DNA of 64,000 bases from Chrysomallon squamiferum (taxonomy: Eukaryota; Mollusca; Gastropoda; Neomphalida; Peltospiridae), in contig CM022665.1 in the NCBI GenBank assembly GCA_012295275.1, forward strand, positions 22,703,502 through 22,767,501. Reading direction: 5' to 3'. The notes below the pieces were generated by a model. The model was not told where the DNA came from. It worked only from the letters and a program-made list of their open reading frames with translations, and did not search any database. This document shows, in pieces, positions 15,401 through 30,000 of this stretch; the stretch's first letter is position 1, and every line of letters begins with the position of its first letter. The translations under genes were made by a program, and so were the position numbers.

Positions 15401-18400
15401 ATAATTGATATAATCACTATGAAAAGTACCTAAGTTTTATCTAACTCTTTTATAAATTAGTCTACAGAAATAATTTATTCATCTTAGATAATTCATTTGT
15501 AGTTCAGTTTTTGGGCATGGATTACAGTTTGGAGAAGTTATTTTCTCTGAATTAGAAATACAAATTTAAGTATAAAATTAGATGAAAGCTTACTTGATTG
15601 TTAGAAATTAAATGAAAATGTTTTAAGCTTGCCTCAGATGTTACTATAAAATGAAAAAATTTAACATACCTTGGCAGCAATACCTAGTTTCTGGTAGCGT
15701 GCACCTGTTCCTGAGATGAAACGTGATAATTCTGGATTGTTGCTACTTTGGACAAGTGATTGGGCTTTATCACTGATGCTGTCAATAACACGCTGATAGG
15801 ACAACACATCTTGGTGCAGTGCCTAAAACAAATATAACTTATGGGTTTTTTAAGGTAATTTATCACTATTTATATATTTTGTATCTAAAATTTTAAAATA
15901 AATAAATAAATAAAGAGAAGAAATACAATCGGACAATTTTAGAAAATCTAATATGAATTGATATTTAATGACAATTATTAAAGATTAGCTAACTGTATAT
16001 AGTTGAATCACTGTTTTACCTATGAAAATATTCCTAATCTTTTTAAAAAAAAGGAATTTGTTTTGGTACAAAATTGTGAATATTCTAGTTAAATCTTTCT
16101 CTAAAATAAAATCAACATTTGACTAGAAAATGTTTACAAAAACTCTTTTATAAATGAGCAAGTAATATAAAAATAAAAATACTTTAACAAAATAAACCCA
16201 TTAGTTTGACTAGTTAAAATATACTTTATGTGATCAAAATATTAACTACTAACCTTGAAATTGTGTAGTTGTGATTTCTTCTCCTCCAGGGTGGATCTGA
16301 GTGGAGCTGTTCCTTCAAGTTGAGACTCCATGTCACGAAGCCAGTTTTCCACCTGACTGTAGCTGTCATCAAATGATGTCCACTTTACAAGAGATACCTC
16401 AAGCTTGCGCTGGATGTCAGAGAGTTCATCAAACAGTGACTCCCAGCCAACTTTGAGATTTCGCAGGTCCTGTCTGGTGCTCTCTCTGCCTTCTAGTGCA
16501 GTATTGGGGTACAGTTTCTCTCCAGCTTCAACAACCTGACTCAGTTTAGCAAAACCTGCATCTCGATCACGAAGAAGGTCCTGCAAATTAATTTTTAAAA
16601 GATTTTATATATTTATAACTTCACATTTCAAAAAGAAATTTATTTTAATATGATTTTAAATAAAAGATCTTGGCCAGAGTTTCAAATACATCAGTGAAAT
16701 TCTGTTATCAAAAATTGTTTTATCTTTCGCAAAACAAAGAACAAGAATTGAATTTGTCATACATATTATTTTTGATATTAAAATGTAATCATGTAGTAAC
16801 ATATTATATTTATTTTATTTTGTTTCATAACAAACCTGAGCTTTCTCCAGCCGTTCTTCCAGTTCAGCTCGGGACCCACTTGTATCAGAGCATTCTGCAA
16901 ATTTTGCCTTAGCTTTGTCCAGCCACTGAGTACAGCTGTTGAACTTTTCTTTGAACTGTTTGTGGTCTTCAACATTCTGTTCACATTTCTTAATAATGTC
17001 CTGAAGTAAAAGGAATTGATTATTAAATGTTATCATATAATTTTTGTAAAAAATTTAAAATTTAAAAAAATCGGTAAAAAAACAACAAAAACCTCACTAG
17101 CAGAGAGAAATTCACATCCTTTTCTTTACGAAATTTTATATGTATATTTTAATGAATTTTACTCTATGGAGGAAAACAAAATAATTTTGCCAAATCTACT
17201 TTAATTAAACTATCTAACATACTCTCCATCTTTAAAAAAGTAAATAAATTAAAATGTTCAATACAGCTAGATCATATGTGGTTGTTTAACAGAATTCTAT
17301 ACATTTCACTATGTTATACACATCTCTTATCCGTATTTAAAATTTGTTAGGTTAAACTAAGAAGAATTTTTTTTTATTTTAAGTATAAAGTATTATACCT
17401 TAGCAGCACCCAGCAGAGACTGATAGCGAGTTGCCAACTGAGAAGCAAAGTTTCCAACACGAGCCTCTCCAGTCAGCTGTTGTAAAGTCTGGGCTTCGTC
17501 TGTAAATTTATCAATATCCTGCTGGCGATTTCTGAGATCCTGAAGAAAATCCTATAATGAAATTAAAAATTTTAAATATGTAACTATTCCTTTTTCTGCA
17601 ATATCAATTTAGAAAACAACAACAAAAGGAAGAAGAAGAAAAGCAAAACACACCCCATCCAACCTAACAAATAAATGTAACAGTAACAAAATGACCACAA
17701 CAACAAACAAATAAAATCAACATAATGAATCATAATAAATTATTATTTTAAGCACAGTATTTTTCATCAGAGATAATTAATTTTCTAATGATTAAAATAA
17801 TTTTTACTGTAAAAGGTTATGATTTAAAAATAATTATTTCTGCTTTCATATATAATAATAATAATTAAAAAAGAGCAAGAGAGAGAAAGAAAAAAAAAAG
17901 AAGAAGAAAAAACAGAAAAACAAGAAAAAATAAGCTAAAGTTAAATTATCATTCCCATAGTCACCAGTAATTCCATGCCCATTTCCAGGACACATATGGA
18001 TGCTCATTACATGACCATAAGCATTATCATTTTGCATGCTACAATCTATGTGCACTGCAGTATTCATTTAATTTATCAAATTCATTAAGTAATTAATTTG
18101 TCAACTAAAGCAATGAACATTAATAGACAGATAAATCAGCAATAAAAACTTTTTAGATCACCATCACCACCCTTCATGCATGCACAGATGCATGAACACA
18201 CAAACTAATAAAAAAAATTAAATCCTTAAAAGGTAAAAATAATAATAATAAATAAATAATAATTAATTTTTCATTTATATTTTTTAAATACATGTCATAA
18301 AAATAAAATAAAAATAAAAATGAGCAACAACCATTCCTAAAAATAAAGTTCTGAAATAAGTGAAATTAAGAAATGAAAAATCAAGACGAGCTAAATATTA

Positions 18401-21400
18401 GAGCATTTAACTATATATTAGGCAAATATTTATTTAAAAAATGTTTTCTTTCTTGATTATTTCAAATCACATAACTGAATCTAAGATTAAGAGGTGCAAT
18501 ATTAGAAAATATCAAATGCAAAATAAAGGCTAAGTATAAAGTAAAATAATTTTTTTTAAAATAACACACAAATAAAAAAAACTGCTTCTTTAGTGGTGAT
18601 TCTATTTTGTATACCTATAAACTAATAACATTTATAAATAACAGAACAATAAAAAAAATAAAACAAACATAACAAACAAAACAAAAACAAAATGAATAAA
18701 ATGGATAAAAAATTAATATAATAATTGTTTAAAATTTTAACATATAAATCAATAAAGTTTCTACCATTTTCTACCACAAAAAGCAGGCACTTTTTTATGG
18801 ATGGGGACATGCATAATTTTCTCTATAGTAATTATATTTGTTGTTCATTGCTTGGAAATGAAAAGTAATAAAAACGTGTAAATGAATGAAAAAAAAAAGA
18901 AGTAATTAGTCGTATTTATAACCATGCAAAATACATGTCTTTATATATAACATAAAATACATAAATTTCTATTAACAAATATAGAAGAAGCAATATAGTC
19001 AATAATGAATTGGTTTCATGAATAATGTTTACATACATTTAAAAAATGGCCATGCCCATCATCAATTCTCCAGTCAAATTAAACCAAATAATGCAAAAAA
19101 AAAAAAAAAAAGTAACTGGTAGTTTACAGTGCTAAAAAATGAACATAATATAGAATACTTCAATATGTTATTTTAAAAAATCTGAAAATCTTTTCTTTAC
19201 TCGGTCATCTAAAATAACTAATATTAATTTTCAAAATATATAAAGTAAAACATAATAATAATAAAAATAATTATAATAATAATAATAATAATAATAATTA
19301 AAACATTCAGAGAAGACAGCGATCTATAAAAGAAAATATAACAGGGACACAGACTAAAGAATGAATTATCTATAAAGTAGTAAGACTGCAGAAGACCTGT
19401 AAAAAGCAAACAGAACCTGAAGACTAACAAACATGATGCACCCATATATTTTAGCAGTTATGAAGAATGAATTATAAAATCAAATAACCAACAAACCATT
19501 CATACAGGTGAAGTATCAGATAACATTTTGTAGATTTCATTCTTATTCATCACCAGGTAAAACCAAATGCACTAAATAAACACCTTACAGGCTTAAACCA
19601 TATTTATAATTAATGTATATATATATTCCGTTAATGTTTAATATTTCTCCCAGTCAGTTTTTTTATTAACCATGCAGTAAAAGGCATTCCCCATCCACAT
19701 GCTAAGCTCTCCTACAAACAGGGTGTGAGAACACCTGAAACAACAGCTTACATCAACAGCACTAATCATGGACTCCTGACGCACTATGTCCTCATACAGT
19801 GCCTGGATGGGTGGAATAACATATATTTATAACAATGATGCTGTTTTAAAAAAAACATGCCATTTAATAAATATAATAATAATAATTTTTCTGAATTCCT
19901 TGTTTTCAGTCAGGTGGCTGGTAGCTGAATTACAAAAGCATTTTAAAAAGAAAACAGTTTATAACTCACTACTTTCTCTGAAGCAGAGTAAAAATGAATA
20001 TCTATTTTCATTTATCTATGTTTGAAAATGTCGGTAATTTAATAAAAGCATCAAAGGCCACTATCAGTTTTAATTGTTGCTTGCACTAATTCCTTGTAAA
20101 AGTTTTATCACAGAAGTTTAAGCTGTATTTCTAGTAAGATGATTGTTTTCATTCTTTTATGAAATGTATCTTTAAAACTAACTTAATGTTTAACTGGGTT
20201 TTATTGTCATTAATTTCTTTTCAAAAAGGAAAGACAGAAAACCTTTGAAAAATATAAGTAACATAATTTTAGGGGGCAGAAAAGCTAATAAATACAAAAA
20301 ATATTCAAGGTCTAATAATTACCTGATACCACACAAGCTGTTCTCTCTTCTCCTCAAGAGTTGATTTTAAAGGAACATCTTTGACTTTTTTCTCCATATC
20401 TTTGATCCAGCTAGCCACTTTGTCATAGTTTTCCTCATAGATGATCCAGTAGTGAAGTGCCTGTTCAAGGTTATCTTTCAGTGAGGTCAGTTTCTGTGTA
20501 AAGTCTTCCCAATCAAGGCGTAACATATCTAGTTCTTGCTGTATTGTCTGTCGACCCTTCATTGCAGTTGTGTTCATTGTTGCCTCTGCATTCTTTTCAC
20601 ATTCTTTGATTTTAGCAATGCCATCAGATTGTGAAGCAATCAATTCCTAAGATGTTTTTAAATGATAAAACAAAAATGAAATGGGAATGGATAAAAATTT
20701 TATAGGCTAAATTATTGTCTGAAATATATATATATATATACTAATATATAATTTTTTTTTTTTTTTATAAGTGACATAATAAAAGATATTAAAATCTTAA
20801 CTTCATCCTTTAGTGACATCATATTCAATTTTGAAAATAAATTAATTACAGATATGATGAACTTTTTAATATATAGAAAATACAATTTTAAATTCAACAT
20901 TTTGTCACTGAAGCCTATTAACAAGTGGTAAACAAACTTACATGAAGTCTGTCAAGTTTATTCTGTATTGTCTGTCTGTCACCAGATGTATCTGCACACA
21001 TTGTCTGTTTGTCCTTCATCTGAGTCATCCAGTCAACAGCAGCATGAAGTGTTTCCTGGTATTGCTGATGAAATATCACATGCTGCTCCGATTTGCTGAT
21101 TAATGCCTGAAGTATCAAAATTGTGTAAATGATTATTCTTAAGATTCAATACCCAATATGCAAATACTTTTATAAAGTTGTTTATTTATACAAACTGTTA
21201 GGATAATGCTTTAACAACATTTAGAAATAAATTCTTGAAACACCTTGTGTTTTATACATCTTTTATTTAAGTAAATTAGGTTAAACATATGTAAATACAC
21301 CACCTATATATTAAAGAACTGCACATAAGCACCTAAAAAATCATTAAAGGTTAACATAGCAAATATGATTTCAACAACTATTATGTTATGATGTCCTTAA

Positions 21401-24400
21401 TGACAATCTGTTTTATAACAGAAACATCCTTTGCATACCTATATTATTGGGAAAAGATTTATGTTATCAATAATCAAAAGATTTCATGGCTGATATAAAA
21501 ACCTTACTTTGGCATCCATAGTTAGCTTCTCATATCTGGAGTTAACACTGGTAATGAAAGAAGCCACATCAGAGTTGGAAGTTGTCTGAAGAACACCCTG
21601 AGCTTTTTCTATCACTGAGTCTACAAGTCTCTGATGAGAGACAATATCTTGAAGCAGAGACTAAAATAAACAAAAGATTTAACTTCATGACTTGGGTTAA
21701 ATAAAATGTATTTCTAAACAACAATTCATTATAAAATATTAGTGATAATATATTTGTTAGACCCATTTTCTGAATTAAAAAAGATTTAATTTATTTGGAA
21801 AATGATTAACAAAAATAATTCATAGAGATCCAACTGGTTTCTAAATTTACCATCAATGTAAATAATAATTTGATACTTCTTGTTTCAAAATTAATTAATG
21901 ATATACTAGTGTTACTTATTGATTAATTATGGTTTATTAATTTCAAATAATGCCTTATGATTCAAATTTTGTCTTTAATTTTCTGAATTAAAAAGAAGCA
22001 CAAAATCAAACCTCTATACAGATATTTAAAAAGCACATTAATTTCCTATTCTAATAAACACATTTTTTTAATTAACAGATTATATAATAGAAAATCTGTA
22101 AAAAAAGGTTTTACTCGGTGATGTTGTAGCTGAAGCCGTTTCTCTTGCAGTGTGTTCTTCACTTCAATATCAGACCTGAGCACAGACTCGGTCTCACTGA
22201 GCCATCGCATCAGGTGATCTTGTCCTTCTGCATACGATGACCACTGCAAAAGGAAAGCATCAACTTTCCTCTGTGCATCATTCAGCCCTGTAAACAGGTG
22301 ATCCCAGCTATCTTTACATGATCGGAGATCCTGGCGAACTTTTTCTCGTCCTGGTGCAGCTGTGTCAGGATAGAGTTTCTCTCCAGCTTCTATTGTCAAG
22401 TTGAGCTTCTGTAATCCATGTTCCTTTTCAGTGTACAGGATTTGAATGAGAGCTCGCTTTTCTTCCATCGATTCTTGATCACTCACTGGCTGTTGACATG
22501 TTTCCAGTCTCTGATTTGCCAGGTGAAGCCACTCATTGTATTCATTCAAACGGTTGTTGTATGTGTTGTGTTCATGTACATATTTCTCCCATTTGTTTAT
22601 CAAGTCCTATAAGAGATAACATTTTTTTTTTTAATAAAAACACCTAATATTTGTGGTTTATATGGTTTATATTTATACAATCACTTTATTTCTTTTTTTT
22701 TAAGAAACATGTAAAATTAAATTAAACAACAAATTCTCTTTTTGACTGTTTGTTGTTTTGCAAATCAAATTAGTTTTGAAAATATGTGAGCAATATTACT
22801 GTATTTGTGCAGTGGAATGCTAAGGTTTAAAGGTTTCTATAAAATAACTGAATTATATTTTAATATCAAATTGTAAATATTTTTATTACATAATTATAAG
22901 CAGACATCCTTTGGAGATGAAGAATTACCTTAACAAGAGATAAGAGTCCTTGATATCTGTTAGTCAGCTGTGAAACTTGGGTGCTCAGACGAACATCAGA
23001 ACTTGTGTGCATCAAATTTTGAGCATCATCCATAAATCTGTCTATCTCTGGTTGATGAGACAGGATTTCTTCTCTTTGTTTCTATACAAAAACAAAATAA
23101 ATAAATAAATAACAATACAGTGAAAACATATTAAAGATTATCATCTTCTGTTTCCATTTGCATTTATTGAAATGATCAGTAAAAAGGGGCCATAATTAAC
23201 TGTTAATTCCAGTAAGGATATTTGTCCATTTTTTGGTTTTAAGATATTAGCCTTTATGCTTTATAAATAATATTCTTTTAAATAAAACAAACATAAGAAA
23301 CCAAATGAATGAACAATCAAAATAAACAAATAGGAAAATCTGCTCTGCATCTGTCATTGAATCTCACATTAAAAAAAAAAAGATTAGCTAAAATCATCCC
23401 TGAATAATGACTACATAAAACAAAAGCCATATAGTCACACACATATGGACTTATTTAGAACATACAAAGACACCATGTACCTTAAATTTCTCTACTTGTG
23501 CTTCCTTCTCTTTAAGAGTTGACTTCAGTTCATAACCTTTAACCTGCTGTTCCATTTCCTTCAGCCAGTCAGCACAAGAATCAAACTTAGTTTCAAATTG
23601 GTCCCACTGAATCACTGCCTGATCTAGAGACATCTCAGCCTGGTTCATGAGACCGAGATAATCATTCCACTCATGCTGCAGATGGTCCAGTTCTCGTCGT
23701 AGGATTTCGCATCCAGATGGTGATGTGTTCTTGAATGTCTTGTTACACAACTCTTTGGTATTTGACAGTTTGCTCTCTCCTACAGGCACACTGGCAGTGA
23801 AATCCTGTTGTAATAATAATAATAATAATAAAAAAGATGGTAATAATTATAATAATAATGAAATAATAATGACCATGTTGTAGATAATGATGATGATGGT
23901 ACAATTCTGTGATCATTAAAAACAATTTCATGTAACAAGATTTTAGCTGTTTAATTTTCTCTCAAGAATTATATCAAGTTAATTTTAAAAGCTCATAATG
24001 ATTTAATTCAAAAATGATTGAAACTATTTTTTAATTATCAATATTTTTTAAACTCTACAAAAATATAAATCCATATAAAATTAAACTTATTTGGTTTTAC
24101 CTGGTAACTTCAATTAATTAATCTTTATTTTTAAAAATGAATATTCAGTTATATTTATTACATGGACAAAATTTCATATATCAGAGAGAACATTTGAGCA
24201 CTTTTATTTTTTTTTTAAATATTCATACATTTAGGCCATCTTTACCTTTAACCTTTCTTTTTTGCTCTGGAGGGAGAGTTTGTCACCAGATCTGTCTGCA
24301 CATGATTCAAGTTTCTCTCGAGAAAGGTTCAGCCAATCCTGGAAGTCATGGGATGCATCCTGGTATTGTTGGTGGTCTTTGACTGCTGTTTCAAACTTCT

Positions 24401-26961
24401 TGAGGATTTTCTTTGAAGACTGACACAGCTTCTCATACTTGTCATTCAGTTCATTAACAAATTTCTGTACTTTTGCTGCAGGTGATGACTGTGTTAAATT
24501 CTGAGCTTTTTCTGACAAGCTTTGAATGATGTGTTGTCGAGACAAGATGTCTTGATGCAGAACCTAAATATATAAAAAAAGGTTTGTTTATTATTTCTTT
24601 TATAAAATAAATGACCAAAGGCATATTTTCAGTTATGACATATTTGACATAACAGCTATATATGATTAAACTATAGTATCTCTCTTAATGACTTCGTATG
24701 CAGTTGTTATAACCAGAACATGTCCTATTTCTCATGATAAATCATTAATTTGTGATAATAAAATACATCAGACCTTTGTTTCTTAACATTTAATTTTATT
24801 CATCTAATATCACTCTAAATTAAGTCAAAGAAAGGTACAATTTCTCTTGAGTATAATAAAGGCAATTAAAAAAAATTCATCTCTGATTGAGAAAATTCTA
24901 AAATACAATGAAACAATGTTTTTTACATACCCAGTAACAGAAATATCTGTAACAGATTTAATGTTTAAACAACTGTAATACTTATTCAATAATTATTAAT
25001 AGTAACACTCATTCAAAACAACTGACAATGACCTCTTATTTTAAAGTAGTACTATTAAAAAGTGTTCCATCCAGTGCATATCTTTTTTCTATAAAAATAA
25101 TTACAAATAACTTTATACCTTGTGATTCTGTAGCTGAGCTTTCTTATCTGGCAGTGTTGTCTTGAGTTCTGTGTCTTCCTTCAGTTTGACCTCCACATCA
25201 AGGAGCCATTTCTGGAACTGCTCAAAGTTCTCATCATAGGCTGACCAGTCCATTAGTGTAGAGTCAAGTTTTCTCTGGGTTTGTGCTACCTCATCACACA
25301 GAGATTCCCACTCATCTCGCAAATTTCTTTAACAAAAATAATAATAATAATAATAATATAATAATGATAAAAATAATAGAATTAGTAATATTAATAATAA
25401 TAATAACAACAATGACAATAATAGTAATAGTAATAACAGTAATAATAATAATAATATTTTTATAAAAATGAGAAAAAATATTAAAAAATGTAAAATAATA
25501 TCTAAATAATATTAGTTAATTAACTAATTTCCTTTGTAATTTCAAGGTATATTAATTCACTTGAAAATATATCTCAATATGTATTTCTTATTCAGTAATT
25601 TTTATTTATTTTTATCTCATATAATGCATAGTTTCATTATTAGCTACAAAATAATAACTAGTATAACCTAAACTTTCAATTGTTAGTCTTCAAAAAAGTC
25701 CAGAAATAAATAATTAAATATTTAGTACTAAGAGTGCATACTAGTTGTAAATTATTTGTATGTGTGTATATTAATTAATATATATATTTGCATGAGAAAT
25801 ATTTAGCAAAGAATATAATTATATCCGTATAGATTGAATTTATTTCTACTTGTAATTGTTATTAAAAATGTCCTACTCACAACTAAAGAGTTTTTCAGAT
25901 GTTATTTATCTTTATCCGTTTACATTATTTTTACAACAGATACAACATTACTGCTTCTGCTGTCAGTAACTCACCTTAAATCCTGTCTTATTGCGTCTCT
26001 GCCTTCAGAAGCTGTGCTGGGGTACAGTTTCTCTCCCATGTCAATTGTCTGCATCACATTGTGTCTCCCCTCATCCTTTTCTGCAGCCAGCTCCTGCAAT
26101 TTCACAAGACGATCCTCAACATCCTGCTTGTCACCTGCTAGGTCAGCACACACCTGTAGTCTTTTTCTTAGAGTTGACACCCAGCCCATCACCTGCGAGT
26201 AATTACTCTGGTATGCTTGATGCTCTTCTGCCATTTCCTGACACTTACAGATGGCATCCTAATAAGAAAAAAAAAGGTAAAATACATACAAATCCAAATT
26301 CAATATAAAATACTGTACATCAAGAGAAACTAATATATATATATAACAAATTTATGCAAATTGGTGAATAAAAATATATATTTGTTGTTTAAGTAATTTT
26401 ATGATATATAAAATCATAAAGAAAATATTATTTAAAAAAGGTATAAAATAACGTATTTTTAAATACAATATATACCAATGTAAATGAATAAAGTTTAAAC
26501 AAATTTTGTTTCAGAATTAAGAAGGAAGAAAAATAAATAATTCCTGATCTAACATTTTGAATGGATTACAATGCATACAGAACAAAAAAACACTCAAAAT
26601 AATTTTTTGCATATGAGTTACATCATGGAACTGACCTTGATCCTTGCTTTGAGACCTTCATATTTAGCAGCAAGCTGTGTGCTGTAGTTGAGTTGACGTG
26701 GATCAGAACCCTGCACCTCATAGGCCATTGACTGGAGTTCCTCAAACTTAGCTTGATTGTCCATGATCTGTTGCTGAATATGCTGTCAAGTGGAAAATAA
26801 AACATGATAAATATTAGCAAGTAAATAATGAAGATTTCAAAATATTTATTTTATAAAATGTTTGAAATTAGTCATCAAATATTATGTAGTAACACATTTA
26901 TTAAAGATATCTAGAATTAAAACTTTAGTATTTACTGACCCTCTTCTGCAGCTATAATCAA

Positions 26962-27000
<39 letters not shown>

Positions 27001-30000
27001 CTAACACTTTTTCTTCAATCTAATTCTATTCTTCTGAATAAGAAAATGAACTCAATTTTGTCTAAGAATATACTCTGATGAAAAACTTCAATATTTTACC
27101 TTCAGATGTTCCACTTGGTTAACCTTGTCTGCAAGAGAAGATTTTAATTCCTGGTCCTTCACTTGAGCTTCAGTTTCTCGCAGCCACTGACCAAGAGTTT
27201 CACAAGATGTATCATACGTGACAAGGGCTTGTTGAGCTTGGGCCAGATTTTCTTCAATTTCATCAACTCTGCTTCCCAGATCCTCCCAGTCTAGTTTCAG
27301 TGTCTCAAGCTCACGTCTGATGGTTCCCTGGCCATGTGATGCTGTTTGTGGAATTACCTTCTCACCCTGCTGTTGTACACTGTTCATCTTGTGATGTCCT
27401 TCTGACATAACAGTTCTAATATCCTGAAAATAGTAAAAAAATAATTATGATAATAATAAAACATTAGTGAACTGAAGATAATGAAAAAAATAAAAAGCAA
27501 ACAAGTGCCATTTATTTCTATATTTTTCTCTAAATATTTTAAGTTGTAAAATAATAAAAATTTGTTTAGTTTACTTTGAAGATTCATTTATTCAAATAAA
27601 TAATTTTCTTCATTCATTCAGACAGCAGATCTAATGTTTCAGAATATACAATTTATAAAACCATTATTTATAAACAGATTCACAAGAGAATCCATCCACT
27701 GTACTAGACAAAATCTAAAACTGTAATTTAAACTACTGTTGCCATGTACAACATAAAATATATATATACATGCAAAAGTAAAACAATTTTCTGAACTAAA
27801 ATTCAAAATAAAACCATTTTATGAATCAAAAATAGAAGTGAGTGCTTTGTATGAGATATTTAATCAAACTAAATGTTTGTACCTGAACTCTGTCCATCCT
27901 GTTCTGCAGTGCTTGCTTGTCACTGGTGATTTCTGCACAAATGGCCAGTTTGTCCTGTATGGATGTCATCCAATCTCTGCACTGCTGATACTGGTCTTGG
28001 TACAGCTGATGCTGGTCTACATACTCTTCTGCTTGCTGGACTCGAGTCTGCAAACATGACATAACATTAGGAGTCATTCTAAAACCAGCAGTAACTGACA
28101 ATTATTTTACTGAAGAAGAAACATAACTGTATAATTCTAAACTGATTATGTTATAAGAATAATAAGTTTACTTTTGTCACCTTTGCAGTACTGTCTACTA
28201 CTATGAGAATCTTTAATCCAACTAGGACACAGACTATGAATTTAAAATAAAACCTCAGTTTCTGGTCTTATATTTACACTTTTTCAATAAATGTTATTTT
28301 AATTTAAACTGTGAGTTGAAATTTGTTGAGCATTTTGAAACAGAAAATGACATGAAATTTTCCAAACTTGAACATTTCAACTGAAAATTATTATTTTCTT
28401 GTTTTGTTTTACCTATCCTTTTTATGACCATCTACATTTTTTTTATATGTCTTTTTATGTATGTGTACATACAGACAAATAGACAAACACCATATGCAAG
28501 ACAACCTGACAGACAAAGAGACAACAGATACATTTATTATTTAATTTGATCTCTTTCTAAAACAAACCAAAATATATCAAACACTTACCTGGGCTGTAGC
28601 ACACAATGTATTGTATTTATTGTTGAGCTGTTTGAGTTTTGCTCTGATTTGACTTGATGACAAGGCTTGTCCTTTGTCGTTTATACTGTCAATCATTCTC
28701 TGATGGGATGTGATGTCTTGTAGTCTTGTCTACAAGAAATATATTATGAAATATTAAATATTACAGACAGTATGAACTGAACTAAATAATGTCATAACAC
28801 TGAAAATAATTATTATTCTGCACAATACATAAAATTTCTATCACTTTATAATATTTAATTTGAATTTTTCTAAATAAACATTCTTTATCACTAATCATTT
28901 TAAATTTTAGCACTGCTTAGTAAAACTGATTTTATACATTTTAACTTTTACAGACAATTAAAATTCCTTTTAAAATATACTTACTGTTTATGTTATTCAT
29001 ATTTCCTTAAAATAAAATTGAAATTTCACAAAAAATTTATTTACATATATTTGATATAATAAACATTTCAAAATTTGTATTTATTTTCACCTTATAATGT
29101 TGAAGAACCCCTTTCTTTTCTTGCAGTGTGTTTTTCTTTTCTGGTTCTGTGTTCATCTGGAGTTCCATGTCATCAATCCATTTGGCCAGCTGGTCAAAAT
29201 TTTCATCAAAAGATGACCACTGCATTCTACTCGATTCCAGTTGTCGTTGTGTTTCATTCAGAGTGTCTTGAAAGTTTTCCCACATATTGCGGAGATTCCT
29301 CATGTCTCGCCTAATACTATCACGTCCTTCATTTGAGGTGTTGGGCAACAGCTTCTCTCCACTTTCAAGAGCAGCATTAAAGTGTTCAAGACCTTGATCT
29401 TTGTGTGCAAGAAGATCCTAACAAAATATTTTCATAAAAAGTCAGTAAAAACCATTTAATTAAAAATAACATGATACAACACAATGTAAATAAAATAAAA
29501 TAAAATAAAATAGAAAGCAAGTGAAAAAGAAATAAGAAACTAAAAAGATAGAGAAAGGAAAAATTTAATAACAAAAGTACCAAATATGTTGTTTTTGTCA
29601 TTTGTAATGATATAATTATTAAAAAGTATTCATATATCTTTTTCTTTATTCGAAATATACAGTGATTGAAACAGTATGTTTATATAAAATATTTTTACAA
29701 GTATTATTATGTAGAATAAATGGCCAGCATGAATTGCCAAAACAACCTGAGAATTAACAGATTAAGAAAGCAATCAAGAAATAATAAAATGACAAAAATG
29801 AACTTCCTTAACAACCAGTAATTAAGAAACGATGAGTAACCAGGATAGACCAAAACAGTTAAAATATAACAAGCAATTAATACTTAAGAAACTAAGAAGG
29901 TGATAGACTAAATTAAAGCATAACCACCGGTAAATAATTAAGAAAGCAATCAGCATACCTGTACAATGGCAAGTCTTGCTTCCAGGGATTCCTCATCGGT

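Noticed and set aside
25991-26308. Plus-strand ORFs rich in Cys, Pro and Ser
   Set aside because: Antisense of exon 44; the bias comes from the complement of spectrin codons.
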